Assembly (NCBI RefSeq): GCF_001680005.1
Contig: NC_033556.1
Location: forward strand, 558,001 to 622,000
Source: Plasmodium coatneyi
Lineage: Eukaryota > Apicomplexa > Aconoidasida > Haemosporida > Plasmodiidae
DNA length: 64,000 nt
Direction: 5' to 3'
Shown: in pieces, positions 1-9,901 of the stretch
Numbering within the stretch: position 1 is the first letter of the stretch
Layout of the letters: each line of letters begins with the position of its first letter
Notes under the pieces: generated by a model
The model's database searches: none
Told to the model about the DNA's origin: nothing
What the model saw: only the letters and a program-made list of their open reading frames with translations
Made by a program: the position numbers and the translations under genes

Positions 1-46
1 TAACTGCTTTTCCATACAACATGCATCCTTTGGAATATTGTATGTA

Positions 47-2372
47 CTAAGTAATACAATTTTCCTCTACCCAGTTAGCATTTTGTTCACTTCCACTTTG
101 ACTCAATTTCCCTAGTAAGCATGTTACACGTTGGCATAAATTTGTATACTTCCCCTTACAGTCATCACCTACAGGAAGGAAGAAGGAAGAAACATTGAGT
201 GAATGAGGTAAGGAAGGAGGTATGTATGAATGGATAATAGTAAGGTAGATTCGTTCCTTTCTACTTCCACCTTCCCACTTCTTCCCATTTCTTCCCACTT
301 CTTCCTACTTTTTCCATTCCTTTCTTCACTTTTTCACACTTTTTCCTCACTTCCCCCTTTTATCATTTTCTTCTTTATTCTTTTATTGTTCTTAGCTACT
401 TATTCCTTCTCTCTTTCTTTCTCCTTCTTCCTTCCTTCTTTTTTTCTTTATATCCTTGCTCCGGAAGGATAGCGGAAGTCCCGACCCCACCAACCATACT
501 CCCCCTTGTCTGGTTCTCTTCTCCCCTTATCCAGGTTCCTTGCCCCCTTGTCCAGCTCCATCCCCTTGTCCGGTTATTCCCCTTGTCCAGTTCATCCCCC
601 TTGTTCAGTTTCCCCTTGTCCGGTACCCTTCCCTCCTTGCTCGATTGGACCTTTTATCCAGTTCACCCAGTTCTTGGTTGGCCGACTTGCGAGGTGTTTC
701 ATCCATTAAAACTACCCTTTCTTCTGTAAACACCACCCCATAAACCCTTAGCCCTAAACCCGAAATCCGAATTCCTATACCTTCAAACTCTACAACCTGA
801 AATCCTAAATCCGAATACCTATACCCTTACAGCCCTCTTTCGGACTCCCCTAACACCACCATCCTTCCATCAATCACCCCTAACAATCCTCCTTCCATGA
901 ACCACGCCTAACAATCTTCCTTGCCCTACCAGCCCAACAATCTAACATCATCTTCCTTCCTTAGACCTCCTTTCTTCCTCCTGAGACCTTCCATTCCTTT
1001 ACTTCCTTCCTTAGATACTTCTTCCTTAGACCGTTCCCTCCTTAGACCCTCCTTCCTTAGGGAAGATATCGTTCCTTTTCCTACCTTGCTTAGATCTTCC
1101 TTTCCTTCCTTCCTTAGACCATCCTTTACTTCCTCCATAGACTCTCCTTTCCTCCACCTTAGACCTCCTTCCTTTCTTCCTTTCTTAGACCCTTTCCTTC
1201 CTTCCTCTTCCTTGGACCACCTTCCTTTCCTTACTTAGACCTTACTTTCTTTCCTCCTTAGACACCTTCCTTCCCTAGACGTGCCTTCCTCCTTCCTTAG
1301 ACCATTTCTTTCCCCTTCGCTTCCTTTTAATCCCTAAACCTTGAACTGTAAACCCTAAACGGTAAAGCCAAAATTTTACACCCGTCTTTCTCTTAGAATT
1401 GTTCTTATCTATTTATTTTTTTCTTTTCTTTTTAAGCTTATGCTTATGTTCTACTTACCTTGTTGTTTTGGTAGGGCATCCTCCATGAATTTATTCACAG
1501 CTTCCTGCACTCTTCCCTTCAATTTCTCATCTATTCTGTCCTCCCTTTGGACATCCTTCCTTCCTGCTCTCTCCGTATCCACTACATGCTTGACCTCCTT
1601 CACTAAATCCTCTAAAGCCTCCTTATTGAACGTTACATCGTTTTCCCCTAGATTTAAGTCTTTCCCATTGGTGACTTCTATTTCTAATTTGTTCAGAGTT
1701 TCTTTCTTAATTTCCTTTTTTTGCTCTGTTTTCCGGCATGCGTCCCCTACCACTTTTATTTTGTGTAAAGTACTATTGCCTGGGTCCACTTTACTTATTC
1801 CTTTCGTTTGATCTCCCAATCTGCTATATTGATTTACCCATTGCTGAGCTTCATTCCATATGAATCTTCCTCCCCATATGAAATTTTCGACATCCAAATC
1901 CTTACATAATTCATTCCCACCTGAAATACCCTTCTCTTTCCTCATTGTTTCCATACCCTTTTTAACTGTTTCTGCTACTTCGTCGAACTTACAATGTGGT
2001 GCTAGCATCCTTAACATGGTAACCTTACCAACTAGACATCTAAAATAAAATTGTAGTTTCTCCTCTTCCCTTTCTTTCACTCCCTGCACTCCCTTCTTCT
2101 CTTTTTTTTTCCATCGCAACTTCCCTCGTTCACCCCAGTTCGGTTTTCGCTCTAATCCATCCATCCAAGAATATAACCTTATTAATATTTTACATAACTT
2201 TTTTTCCGTGTTCCCCCATGATGTGGATTTGCCATTTGCAATCCTCTTGGCACACATTGGTTTCTCATCCTCTGCATCGTCGTTTATATTTTCCATCATG
2301 TCTTCGAAGGCTTTTTTCAACTCAACCCACAGAAGGTCCTATAAAATATATTACCATGAATACATATATACC

Positions 2373-2426
<54 letters not shown>

Positions 2427-2434
2427 AGCATATA

Positions 2435-2466
<32 letters not shown>

Positions 2467-2686
2467 GTGCACACATTATTCTTTTCTATGCGCGCTTAAA
2501 AATTTATATGTACTATGAGCTTATTCTTCATTAATATTATGCTTATATTATATCATTCTAACTTCTACTTCTTATATTTAAAGAGAGTTCCCTTACCTGC
2601 ATTCCGGTGTACGCCGGATCACCCCTTGCATTTATCCATTTATTCAATAATTCCGATATGAACGTTGCCCTCGCGTCGTTCGCCAT
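47..2686 (-). CDS. SICAvar variant antigen, 5' part (SICAvar-1)
   Basis: Schizont-infected cell agglutination antigen, a variant protein of the infected red-cell surface. Three exons are visible. Exon 1 (2686-2597) encodes about 30 residues starting MANDARATFISELLNKW and ends CAG|gtaagg. Exon 2 (2338-1459) carries the SICA alpha domain: MCAKR, then LCKILIRLYSWMDGL, FYFRCLVGKV, and a third Cys-Trp block near NFIWGGRF. Its donor is in phase 1. Exon 3 (from 168 leftward) starts a cysteine-rich beta domain (GDDCKGKYTNLCQRVTC). Its frame hits TAG at 49-47 after about 40 residues. The remaining exons, membrane segment and tail lie left of the window. Intron 2 (1458-169) is long and repeat-filled. 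The exon 3 stop may mean a missed donor, a short exon or a pseudogene. The family call is secure; functional status is unknown. Confidence 0.85.
480..1363. repeat. Minisatellites and degenerate telomere-like repeats in SICAvar-1 intron 2
   Basis: The intron contains three blocks. At about 525-660 there is a tandem unit near CCCCTTGTCCAGTT. At about 840-1320 there is a CTTCCTTCCTTAGACC-type array. Short degenerate CCCTAAACC pieces lie at about 736-830 and 1333-1363. Read on the gene's coding strand the blocks are purine-rich (GGTCTAAGGAAGG). The same unit recurs in the introns of SICAvar-2 and the KIR genes. Confidence 0.8.
2373..2466. repeat. AT dinucleotide microsatellite in SICAvar-1 intron 1
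   Basis: Two (AT)n runs, about 2375-2421 and 2436-2466, are separated by a short interruption with GATGAGC. They sit in the 258-base intron between the first two SICAvar-1 exons. Such tracts vary in length between isolates and assemblies. Confidence 0.9.
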
Positions 2687-3759
2687 TTTCGCATATTATT
2701 CTTACATACAAGGGCACGTTATATATTTTCCTTCAACTGTGCTCGTCCTACAATTCACTGTATTCCACTGTTCAGTGTATTTTCAACTATAATAATTCAC
2801 AGCAGTGTACATTCCACTTATTGCTCACAGTGTACTTTTTTTTTTTCCTATTATAATAATTCACACAGTGTACACTTATTATTTCAGTGTATTTCTACTA
2901 ATTCAAAGCATATTCCAGTAATTCACAGTGTATACACTTATTTGTTCAGTGTACTTCTTTTTTCAACTATATAATAATTCACAGCAGTGTATACACTCAT
3001 TTCCTCTCCTTCTGCTTTTCTTCTTCTTTTTGTTTTTTATTTCTTTTTTTTCTCTTTTTTCCTACAAAAAAAAAGAACTCAACAATTTCCTACAAAAAAA
3101 AAAAAAAAAAAATTAGCAAATTATTTCCTTTCCCTTCCTTTCCTCTCTAATTATACACTTGTATTCTTCTGAGAAAGAAAAAAGGGGAAGGGAAGAAAGT
3201 GAGGAATTACGCAGCTCTCCCCTTTTTCTTTTAACGTTTTTTTTATTTCTTTCTTTATTATCACAAAAGAAAAAAAAAAAGAATAGAAAAAGGAATATTA
3301 AAAAGAAAATTAAAAAAGAATAAAAAAAAAAAGAGAAAAGAGGAAAAAGATGGGTAATTCCTCCCTTTCCCTTTTTTCTTTCTCAGAAGAATACAAGTGC
3401 ATAAGTAGAGAGGAAAGGAAATAATTTGCTAATTTTTTTTTTTTTTTTTGTAGGAAATTGTTGAGTTCTTTTTTTTTGTAGGAAAAAAGAGAAAAAAAAG
3501 AAATAAAAAACAAAAAGAAGAAGAAAAGCAGAAGGAGAGGAAATGAGTGTATACACTGCTGTGAATTATTATATAGTTGAAAAAAGAAGTACACTGAACA
3601 AATAAGTGTAACACTGAAGTAGTGAGGACATACACTGTGTACTGGTATATTACCGGGAAATTGTATATACATATTTTAGGGAAATATATAGTACATTAAT
3701 ATAAGAATCAATCATACAATAAAAAAGATAGATTAATACAATAGAATGTTAGATTCATC
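2687..3759. promoter_or_regulatory. Shared intergenic region of two head-to-head SICAvar genes
   Basis: This is the only sequence between the start codons of SICAvar-1 (minus, 2686) and SICAvar-2 (plus, 3760), so it must hold both 5' untranslated regions and promoters. It contains a large inverted repeat and many copies of CAGTGTA or its complement TACACTG, especially at 2760-3000 and 3545-3645. No classical TATA element was identified. The promoter role is inferred from position. Confidence 0.65.
2933..3610. repeat. Large inverted repeat (palindrome) between SICAvar genes
   Basis: The left arm (about 2933-3210) is repeated in reverse complement as the right arm (about 3354-3610) around a 143-base spacer. 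Apart from small indels in homopolymers the arms look nearly identical. A matching open frame (CSVYFFFQLYNNSQQC and onward) is present on the plus strand of the left arm and on the minus strand of the right arm. Each arm faces one SICAvar start, 247 and 150 bases away. Confidence 0.9.
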
Positions 3760-6700
3760 ATGGAGTCTGGAAATGTTTTATATGCACTGGTAGAGTGGTT
3801 ATCAGGGCGAGGAAAAATAAAACAAAATGTAATTACAATCATTTTAATAATAAATAGAAGTGTATGTATGGAATGGATAAATATATATATATTAGTACAA
3901 AATAAATACAGGGACATTGATATTGTATATATCCTTATATTATTATTCTAATTTTTTACTATAGGAAGAAATAAAAAAAATTGTTAACCGAGTATTTAAT
4001 GAATTATGGAATTATATAGAATATGGACACACCGAGGAAACCACGATGTGCGCAGAGGATCAGGATACCAAAGTCCGATTTCCGCAGGGGGAAAAAGAAT
4101 TGTGTAAAGTGATAATGAAAATATTCTTTTGGATAGAGGGATTAGGTGAAGCCAGGAAAAGGAATAGACAGGTGCGACAGGAAGTGGAAGAACCATTAGA
4201 ACCATACCTAAGATGTATAATAGGAAATATGGCTATATTAAGAATGTTTGGACATAGATGTGAAGTTACAAAGTACATAAAGTATGCGGACAGAATGGTA
4301 AGGAAGAAGATTGATCAGAAAGGAGGGTCAAATAGGAATAGTACTATATGTGATTGGGTAGAGTATGATAGTATTGGAGTAGGTAAAATATTATTTAAAC
4401 CTGAAATGGAAGATTTGATAGAGAATGATGTAAGGAAGGATGGGATATTTAGAGGTCTAATGGGGGGGAATAAGTGTAAGAAAGAGAATTATTTAAACGG
4501 AACAGAGAATGGAAGGAGCGGGGGGGAAGGACCAAAGGGTATTCTAAAAGTTATAGAGGATAAAGGTATAGAGCAATTGCATGATTTAGTTACGAATAAT
4601 AGGAACACATCAGATGAAGAAATTGAAAAGATTTTAGGAGGAAACGGAAATATGAATAAAGAACAAATGCAACTGAAGGAAAGAGTAATTAGAATAAAAA
4701 TGCAGAAAAGACTTAGGACGGATATACCTATACGACAACCACAACAACCGCAACTACAATCAGCAACGGATGGGAACAACGTCACCACAGGACAGTATGC
4801 GTACTTCTCACAAATGTTGGTGGAATGGTTCAAGGCAAAAGGTGAAAGCAGTCCAGTGGATGTGGTAATACATGCGACAGGGGAAAAGAAGAATCATTAA
4901 ATATTAAGGGGGGCAGGGAAAGGGAAATTTTTTATAAAAATACATAAAATAAGGAAAATAAATATATATGTAAGGGGCAATTCATTCGTGAAATACTTTT
5001 ATTATTCCTTCCTTTGTACTCGCAGAGTGCTATATGGAAGGATCTGGAAGAAATATTTGAAGGAGTAATGATAAATGTATCACAGAGTCCAACAGTAATT
5101 AGTAAAATGTGTTCAGGTGTAGCTGGAAAACAGGATAAAGGATGGAATAAGGAAGAAAAAGAATTATGTAAGGACATGGTGAAAATATTAATGTATATAA
5201 ATGGCCTGCAAATTGGAGCGTACAATAGTATAAAAGAAATAGTAAGTCTCCCCCGTCATGAACACGTAGATTCATATTTCAGGTGCCTAGTCGGAAGAGC
5301 AGTTTTAATAAAATGGTTAGGGGGGAACTGTAGAAGGGATGAAGTTATGGGAACTGTTTTAAATGCTGTAAAGGGATGGGATGGTCTCCGTACGTTAAAT
5401 AAAATCTACGAGAAATGTGAAGGTTTAAATTTTAAAAATTTAGAAATTGGAGGAAAATATCTTTGGCCCCAAATAGAAGAATGGGCCAAGGGGAAAAAGC
5501 AAAATGCGAATCGTGCTTATATAAAGGATGGTATAAAAAGATTAGAGAGCAGGGAAAATGAAGGAAAGAAATGTAAGGACAGGGGAACGAAGAAATCGGA
5601 GCTTGCCGATACAGCTGAGGATGTTAAAAATTTAAAAGAACTATTGGGAGTAAGTAGTAAAGATGAGTTAGAACAACTGGCTAAGAATGAAGACAAATGG
5701 GATAAGAAGGATATTGAGGATACATTAAAAATAATAGACGTAGAAATGAAGAAAGAGGATAAGGATTGGGAGGAAGGAGCAACCCAATTGGCAAATAAGA
5801 ATTTGGAGCAACTATTTAAGAAGAATATGCAGGAGAAGGAAAAGAGGCAAAGGGAGAATGTTGCCTCTAATGCCAGAAGCGACAGTTCAGCAGGGAAGGA
5901 TACACCTCCACTCTTACCACCACCCCCACAAGTAGAAAACTCCGCTGCAGGAACTGTGAGTGGAAAATCCCCAAAGGAAATATCTTCATCCCCAAGTGAT
6001 GACACCGAAACACAAACACCAATACCAGCACCCGCACCAGTAGTGACAACAACAGTAGAGAATCCGAAGGCAACAACATCACCAACGGCTACCACATGTG
6101 AAGAAAAACTTCAGCAGGATCATAATAACCCAAGTAACAATGAGTATTTAACGACTTTAATAAAGGAATGGAAAGATAAAAATGGACCATGCGGTCAGGT
6201 AAAGTTCCGTGTGAATAAATTTTTAAAGGACAAAGGTGGTAGGTGGGTTGTTAGGTGGTACAGTGGAAGTAAAGTTGTTAGGGGTGGTAGATGGAAGGAA
6301 GATTGTTAGGGGTGTTAGAATGAATGTTTACGGGTGTTAGGGTGGAAGGAAGGTGGTGTTAGGGGTGGTTTGTGGAAGGAAGGAAGGGATCTAAGGAAGG
6401 AAAGGGTTAAAAGAATGAGGGGAGTCAAAATGAAGGAGGGTCTAATGACGAAAAGGTCTAAGGAAGAAAGGAAATGAAGGAAGGGTCTAAGGAGAAGGAA
6501 GGAAAGGAAGAGAAAGGCTTCAATGCATGTGTCTAAGACAGTATAATTAAGGAACAATTTATAAGGAAGGGTGAAATAAAAATTTGTACACTTGTCTACT
6601 TTTCCTTTATCATCCTGTAGGGGAAGATATGGGATTATATACAAAAAATATTCAGAAATATGGTTGACACATTCCCATTAGAGGAGACTCCAGTGAAACA

Positions 6701-8994
6701 AATTTGTGCTAATCCAATCGATGGAAATACGGAAATTTTTTCAGATAATCAGAAAACATTCTGTAAGCTCCTGCTGAAAATACATCTCTATATGAATGGA
6801 TTAACACAATGGTTTGGGCGAAGACGAGGTACTGACAAGTGGAAAACGGTGGATGCTTATTTAACATGTGTCGTGGGTAATGTCATTATAAAGGAACTAT
6901 TTGATGGACACTGTTGGTTAGAAAAATTTACCAAGCATGTCTCCGAGGCAGGAGGAGGAAAACTGAAAACTTCAGGACATAAGGATAATAGTAATGTATG
7001 TGGTGATATTGACATGGAGGTTACAACCATAGGGTCACAGTTGATTGGAGGCACAATACGGACATGGGTACAGAATGAAAGAAAAGAAGGACGATTAGCA
7101 CGATATGAAAATTTAATGAAGGATAGAGTGTGTACAGGTCAGAATGGACCAGGTGGAGCACTAGGTAGAAAAGAAGACGAGAATGGGGAAGGTGGGGAAA
7201 AGTGGTTCGATACTAAGAATCAGAGCGATCTGCAGGAGGAAATTAAAAAAGGGGGATATGTCACCAAGGATGTTGCGGACGAAATAGTAGAAGGAATAGA
7301 TATAAATAAAAGTGACAATGAAATATTGGAGGATCTGAAAGAAAAGATTCAAGAAAAAATACAGCAGCCACCGCAGTTACCTGAAGCAGGAGCAGCAAAC
7401 ACACAGCCTGAACGGAAAGGTAAAAGCACACAGGAGGATGACTGGGACTCTATTCTTCCTTTGGATGATGACGATAGCACTTTACACACGCGCAGTTCAA
7501 ATGATGAGGAGGAAGATTTATACCGCGCAGCTCGTCCTACTTCAGGACGTGCTATTATCATTGATGTCACACATAACAGAGGAACGTTCTCTGCCCCTAT
7601 TTTTTCAGACCCTCCTGCAGAAATTAATGGAAATATTTCTTCCAGTACTCCAAGCACAGGAACAGTCACTCAAACACCCTCAGGTAAGAACCTTAGGGAA
7701 TAAATAGGAGGAAGTAAGAGTAAACACTTTAGGGGAAAGGTGAACACTTTAGTGAAAGCAGTCACATTAGTGAAAGTAGACGCTTTAGGGGGAGATGAAC
7801 ACTTTAGGGGAAGGAACATTACCTTCCTGAAGAAGGGGAGGAAAGGAACAACCTTCCTAAGGTCCAACAACTCTTAATTATACTCAAAGGACTTTCTTCC
7901 TTTTACTTACTTTTCAGGTGCAAGTAGTAGTGATAGTGGTCATAGTAGTAGTCAAGGTAATTTAGGTGCTAATGGTGGAGGTGGTTTAGGGAAGGGTGGT
8001 GCTGCAGCTCTTTCTTCTCTTCATGTCCCAGTTTTTCACAGGACAGACCAGCCTAATCTTACTTCATACTTTCCTTTGGCTCCTGCCACCATTGGAATCA
8101 CTGTTATGAGCTACTTGCTCTGGAAGGTAACAAAAGAATAAAGATAGGAAGAAAAGAAAAAAAAAAAATTGCTACTTCGCGCTGGGAAGAAAAAGTTTTG
8201 CAAAATGGCAAACAAAAAAAAAAAAAATAAAATAAGAAAAAAAATTAAGGTGAATGAATCAGTGTGTGTGTGTGTGGGTGGGGTGCAGGATTTCGCATTT
8301 TAGGGTGTGTATGTAGCATTTAGAATTTTAGTGGTGTGCGTCTGTAGGATTTTCGCATTTTAGGGGTGTATGTGCAGGATTTCACATTTTAGGGGTGTAT
8401 GTGCAGGATTTCACATTTTAGGGGTGTGCGTGTGTGTAGGATTTCGCAATTTAAGGGTGTTTGTATAGGATTTCGTATGTTAAGGGTGTGTGTGTGTAGT
8501 AATTACTTTTGGGTGAACAAACATTTCGCATCCCTATTAAAAAAAACATTTTCTCCCTTTTTTTTTTTTTTTTTTTTTTCTAGTACTTTGGAATGCTTCG
8601 TAAGACAAGAAAACCTTACAGAAGAGCTGCTCAAGTACGTGGTCCAACCTTACAGGAACAACTCCTTGCTCATGTGGACCAAACTGGTCCACATGCATAT
8701 ACCTTATTAAAGGAACGCAAACCTCGTTCTACGCCTATAAAAAGGAGGAAGAAACGAGGTGGTCGTCGTCGCCGTGCTGGTCATCGTGATGGTGTACGTC
8801 GCCGCATGATTATTGATATTCATTTAGAAGTCTTAGACGAATGTCAAAAAGGGGATCTGCATTCGACGAAAGAAGACTTCCTTAAAACCATTGTAGAAGA
8901 ATTTATGGGATGTGAATTTATAAAAGAAGAAAATGTTCCTACGGAACAGCTTCAATGTTCAGATTCCTGTTTTATGGAGGAAAGACTTTTTTGA
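3760..8994 (+). CDS. SICAvar variant antigen with three alpha exons (SICAvar-2)
   Basis: Complete six-exon SICAvar. E1 3760-3828 (MESGNVLYALVEWL). E2 3965-4864, E3 5026-6198 and E4 6621-7683 are each an alpha-type domain: LCKVIMKIFFWIEGL, LCKDMVKILMYINGL and FCKLLLKIHLYMNGL, each followed by a [YF].[RT]C[ILV][IV]G motif. E5 7918-8126 is a Ser/Gly linker plus membrane helix (APATIGITVMSYLLWK). E6 8584-8994 is the basic SICA C-terminal domain (IIDIHLEVLDECQKGDLH). The first three introns are phase 0 and the E4 donor is phase 1. No cysteine-rich beta domain is present, which makes it unusually small, about 1,270 residues. The reading frame stops at 8994, well before the usual tail end. The product would sit in the infected red-cell membrane. 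Family certain; expression unknown. Confidence 0.88.
6199..6620 (+). repeat. G-rich minisatellite in SICAvar-2 intron 3
   Basis: The intron between E3 and E4 is built from units such as GTTAGGGGTGGTAGATGGAAGG, then AAGGAAGGGTCTAAGGAAGG. The coding strand is strongly purine-rich, with many GGG and GG runs. Confidence 0.8.
7684..7917 (+). repeat. Short tandem repeat in SICAvar-2 intron 4
   Basis: Units of about 18 bases close to GAACACTTTAGGGGAAGG repeat about five times at 7722-7820, with variants AACACTTTAGTGAAAG and GACGCTTTAGGGGG. The intron is bounded by G|gtaaga and ttttcag. Confidence 0.7.
8250..8510 (+). repeat. Minisatellite AGGATTTCGCATTTTAGGGGTGTG in SICAvar-2 intron 5
   Basis: A repeat unit of about 25-35 bases (AGGATTTCGCATTTTAGG followed by GTGTGTG variants) is present about eight times just upstream of the poly-T acceptor of the last exon. 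The same family recurs at about 17260-17480. Confidence 0.85.
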
Positions 8995-9332
8995 AATTTT
9001 GGTTCAAGAATTCATGGGAAGCGAATTTGTGAAGGAAGAAAATATTCCTAAGGAACAAGTTTCTATGGTTGATATTCCTAAGGAAAATGTTCCTAAGGAA
9101 CATCTTCAATGTTCAGGGTTCCGGTTTTAGGGAAGAAGACTTTGTACCAAGGAAAAACTTTGTTTCTAAGGAACAGGTTGAGTATTCAAATTCCGGGTTT
9201 AGGGAGGAAGATGCTGTTCCAGAGGAACAGGTTCCAAGTTCAGATTCCGGATTTAGGGAGGAAAACGTTCTTCCTACGGAAGAATTTTCTAAGGAACAGG
9301 TTCCAAGTTGAGATTCCGGATTTAGGGTGTAG
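8995..9332 (+). pseudogene. Frame-broken remainder of the SICAvar-2 cytoplasmic tail
   Basis: Sequence after the stop still encodes the typical SICA tail, but in other frames. An extra A at 8981-8983 changes EEDFFEILVQEFMGSEF to EERLF-stop. An extra G near 9116 ends the next frame at CSGFRF-stop. A TGA at 9309-9311 replaces the expected TCA in VPSSDSGFR. The old end would be GFRV-stop at 9332. The repeated PKEQVPSSDSGFREE-type blocks are still clear. Either the gene uses a shortened tail or it is a recent pseudogene. Confidence 0.7.
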
Positions 9333-9901
9333 TAAATACTTTGCTTTTTTTTGTTTTTTCGTATTGTATTAAATTGTTTACATGATCATGTGTAATTAAT
9401 ATGAGCCGCGAGAAAAAAAAATTTTCACATCATTCCTATTTGTTTGCAACTTTTTAATTTAACATTCAAAATGTTAAATTTTTGGGGGGGTTATTTCTTT
9501 TACGTTAATAATTCTTTTTTATTCTTTATATATTGTTTTGAAAAATATTAGCACCTTTTTTTTCCATTCCTTCTTCCGCGCCCTGCTTGGGAGTACGTTC
9601 TTCCCTTATGTTCTTATTTAAACATAGAAAGGTAGGAAGGAAAAAAAGAAGAAATATGAAGAAAAGAAGGAAAGAAAAAAATTAACGAAATATGAAGAAA
9701 GGAAAAGGAATAAAGAGGAAGGAAAGAAAAGGGATGGAGGAAAAAAGAAAAAAAGAAAGTGTCTCCTTTTTTTTTTTTCCTACACTGCGTATAAGCTTCG
9801 TGATGGTCATTTATCTCCCTCCCCCTCTTGATGGGGAGGCGCACACATTCATTCAACATTCCAAATGTTTTACACAGCAACGGTGTTACAAAGCGACGGT
9901 G
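9333..9901. other. Convergent 3' region between SICAvar-2 and KIR-1
   Basis: No gene is seen. The stretch is A/T-rich with a hairpin at 9456-9480, a G7 run at 9483-9489 and poly-purine stretches at 9630-9760. It holds the 3' ends of both neighbours. Confidence 0.6.
9456..9480. other. Perfect 11-bp hairpin
   Basis: The arms AATTTAACATT (9456-9466) and AATGTTAAATT (9470-9480) are exact reverse complements with a CAA loop. It lies 124 bases after the old SICAvar-2 stop. A role in 3'-end formation is only a guess. Confidence 0.55.

Noticed and set aside
1440..1811. Plus-strand frame of 123 residues with hydrophobic segments
   Set aside because: It lies opposite SICAvar-1 exon 2, which has a domain match and clean splice sites.
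2373..2466. AT-rich tract considered as a centromere fragment
   Set aside because: Plasmodium centromeres span 1-3 kb at about 97% A+T; this is only a 90-base dinucleotide microsatellite inside an intron.
2928..3672. Matching Phe/Leu/Lys-rich open frames on opposite strands, hydrophobic enough to suggest a membrane protein
   Set aside because: They are the same low-complexity sequence of the inverted repeat read on each strand, with no domain, splice context or core-like codon use.
7918..8126. Possible host-protein (CD99-like) mimicry in the Ser/Gly linker of SICAvar-2 and in the KIR proteins
   Set aside because: Such mimicry has been reported for KIR proteins, but no convincing shared stretch could be shown by eye here; simple Gly/Ser composition is not evidence.
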